The position numbers and the translations under genes are program-made. The notes below the pieces were generated by a model that saw only the letters and a list, made by a program, of their open reading frames with translations, had not been told where the DNA came from and searched no databases. Source: Caballeronia humi (lineage in GTDB: Bacteria; Pseudomonadota; Gammaproteobacteria; Burkholderiales; Burkholderiaceae). Taken from it: a DNA stretch of 34,094 nucleotides. The stretch is from NCBI RefSeq assembly GCF_001544475.1, contig NZ_FCNW02000054.1, forward strand, positions 1-34,094. Direction: 5' to 3'. Positions 33,690 through 34,094 of this stretch are shown piece after piece (within the stretch, counting starts at the first letter, position 1; each line of letters starts with the position of its first letter).

Positions 33690-33716
33690 GCAAAACTACA
33701 GTTTCGGGGGTTTTGC
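33690..33716. other. Hairpin with alternative pairing between sdhE and gltA
   Basis: GCAAAAC (33690-33696) is complementary to GTTTTGC (33710-33716). Inside it AAACT (33693-33697) can instead pair with AGTTT (33700-33704), so the two structures exclude each other. It lies in the 104-base gap, 63 bases before the gltA start. Its function is unknown. Confidence 0.4.
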
Positions 33717-33731
33717 GAATTTCCGCTGAAA

Positions 33732-34004
33732 TCAGACGGTGCGCAGCATCCCGAGCACGCGGGTCATGTCCGGCGAAGCCAGTTCGCCTTCTGGCTCCTT
33801 GCGCGCGAGCAGCAAGTCCATCAGGTCGTTGTCGCTCAGTTCCAGCAGACGGGTCAAAACGGCCACGTCGGCGTCACTGAGGTCATGCTCATATCGGCTG
33901 AAGAAACGCTCGAAGATCAAGTCGTTTTCCAGCAGGCCGCGTCGCGCGCGCCAGCGAAGACGCGCACGACGTAGAGGGTCGGACTGATGCGGAATGTCAC
34001 CCAT
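33732..34004 (-). CDS. sdhE: Succinate dehydrogenase flavinylation factor SdhE
   Basis: This 90-residue helical protein promotes covalent attachment of FAD to SdhA. The family motif RGLLENDL (RGxxE) is at 22-29. I choose ATG 34004, which lies 14 bases after the sdhB stop; a longer frame that begins inside sdhB is rejected because it overlaps sdhB in another frame. It was formerly annotated as YgfY or the TPR-repeat-like DUF339 family. Confidence 0.93.
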   Translation of the reverse strand: MGDIPHQSDPLRRARLRWRARRGLLENDLIFERFFSRYEHDLSDADVAVLTRLLELSDNDLMDLLLARKEPEGELASPDMTRVLGMLRTV

Positions 34005-34018
34005 GGCAAGAGTCCATC

Positions 34019-34094
34019 TCAGACAGCCCGCCGCACCATCAATTCCTTGATCTTGCCGATCGCCTTCGTGGGATTGAGCCCCTTCGGGCATACG
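34019..34094 (-). CDS. sdhB: Succinate dehydrogenase iron-sulfur subunit SdhB, C-terminal end only
   Basis: The minus strand from the window edge encodes 24 residues, beginning VCPKGLNPTKAIGK and ending RRAV before a TGA at 34021-34019. CPKGLNP is the last cluster-binding Cys segment of SdhB, so this is its C-terminus. The remainder lies outside the window. The adjacent sdhE confirms the identity. Confidence 0.88.
   Translation of the reverse strand, partial: VCPKGLNPTKAIGKIKELMVRRAV

Overview
The window is high-GC chromosomal DNA whose gene content and order match Burkholderiaceae (Burkholderia sensu lato, most like Paraburkholderia or Caballeronia). The marker is a long minus-strand run that reads, in transcription order, sdhB-sdhE-gltA, leuC-leuD-leuB, asd, fimV-truA-trpF-trpB-(DNA methyltransferase)-trpA-accD-folC-SPOR protein-cvpA-purF-metZ. 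Genus is inferred from synteny and protein resemblance only. I see no insertion sequence, prophage, CRISPR array, tRNA or rRNA. All genes look intact except sdhB, which is cut by the window edge. By my starts, about 93% of the window is coding.

Left part (1-9402, plus strand): a hairpin-rich element that resembles a dispersed Burkholderia repeat is followed by a tight glycogen/maltodextrin-to-trehalose cluster: glgX (debranching), treZ, malQ (glucanotransferase) and treY. GlgX releases linear maltodextrins, MalQ rearranges short ones, TreY turns the reducing end into a trehalosyl unit and TreZ releases trehalose. treZ-malQ and malQ-treY overlap by 4 bases (GTGA and ATGA), which suggests translational coupling.

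Middle (9419-13324): a minus-strand CNNM/CorC-type membrane protein and a small PAS/HisKA sensor protein whose ATP-binding boxes are all degenerate, then a divergent plus-strand FKBP peptidyl-prolyl isomerase and an AraC-family regulator. A perfect 14-bp hairpin separates this from the minus-strand block.

Right part (13360-34094, minus strand): housekeeping biosynthesis covering citrate synthase and succinate dehydrogenase assembly, leucine, aspartate semialdehyde, pseudouridylation, tryptophan, fatty acid and folate synthesis, cell envelope/division, purines and methionine. Rho-independent terminators or strong hairpins follow gltA, leuB, asd, accD and the metZ leader.

Points of most interest: (i) a SAM-II riboswitch aptamer in the metZ leader, with an extra inserted hairpin and followed by an intrinsic terminator; (ii) an orphan beta-class DNA methyltransferase inside the trp operon between trpB and trpA, with all three GTWWAC hexamers I found in the window lying in non-coding DNA, one of them just upstream of trpA; (iii) a histidine-kinase-like protein that keeps the phospho-acceptor His box but has lost the N, G1 and G2 boxes; (iv) a FimV/HubP protein with a 225-residue Ala-Glu-Arg pentad repeat containing a recent-looking 60-bp tandem duplication.
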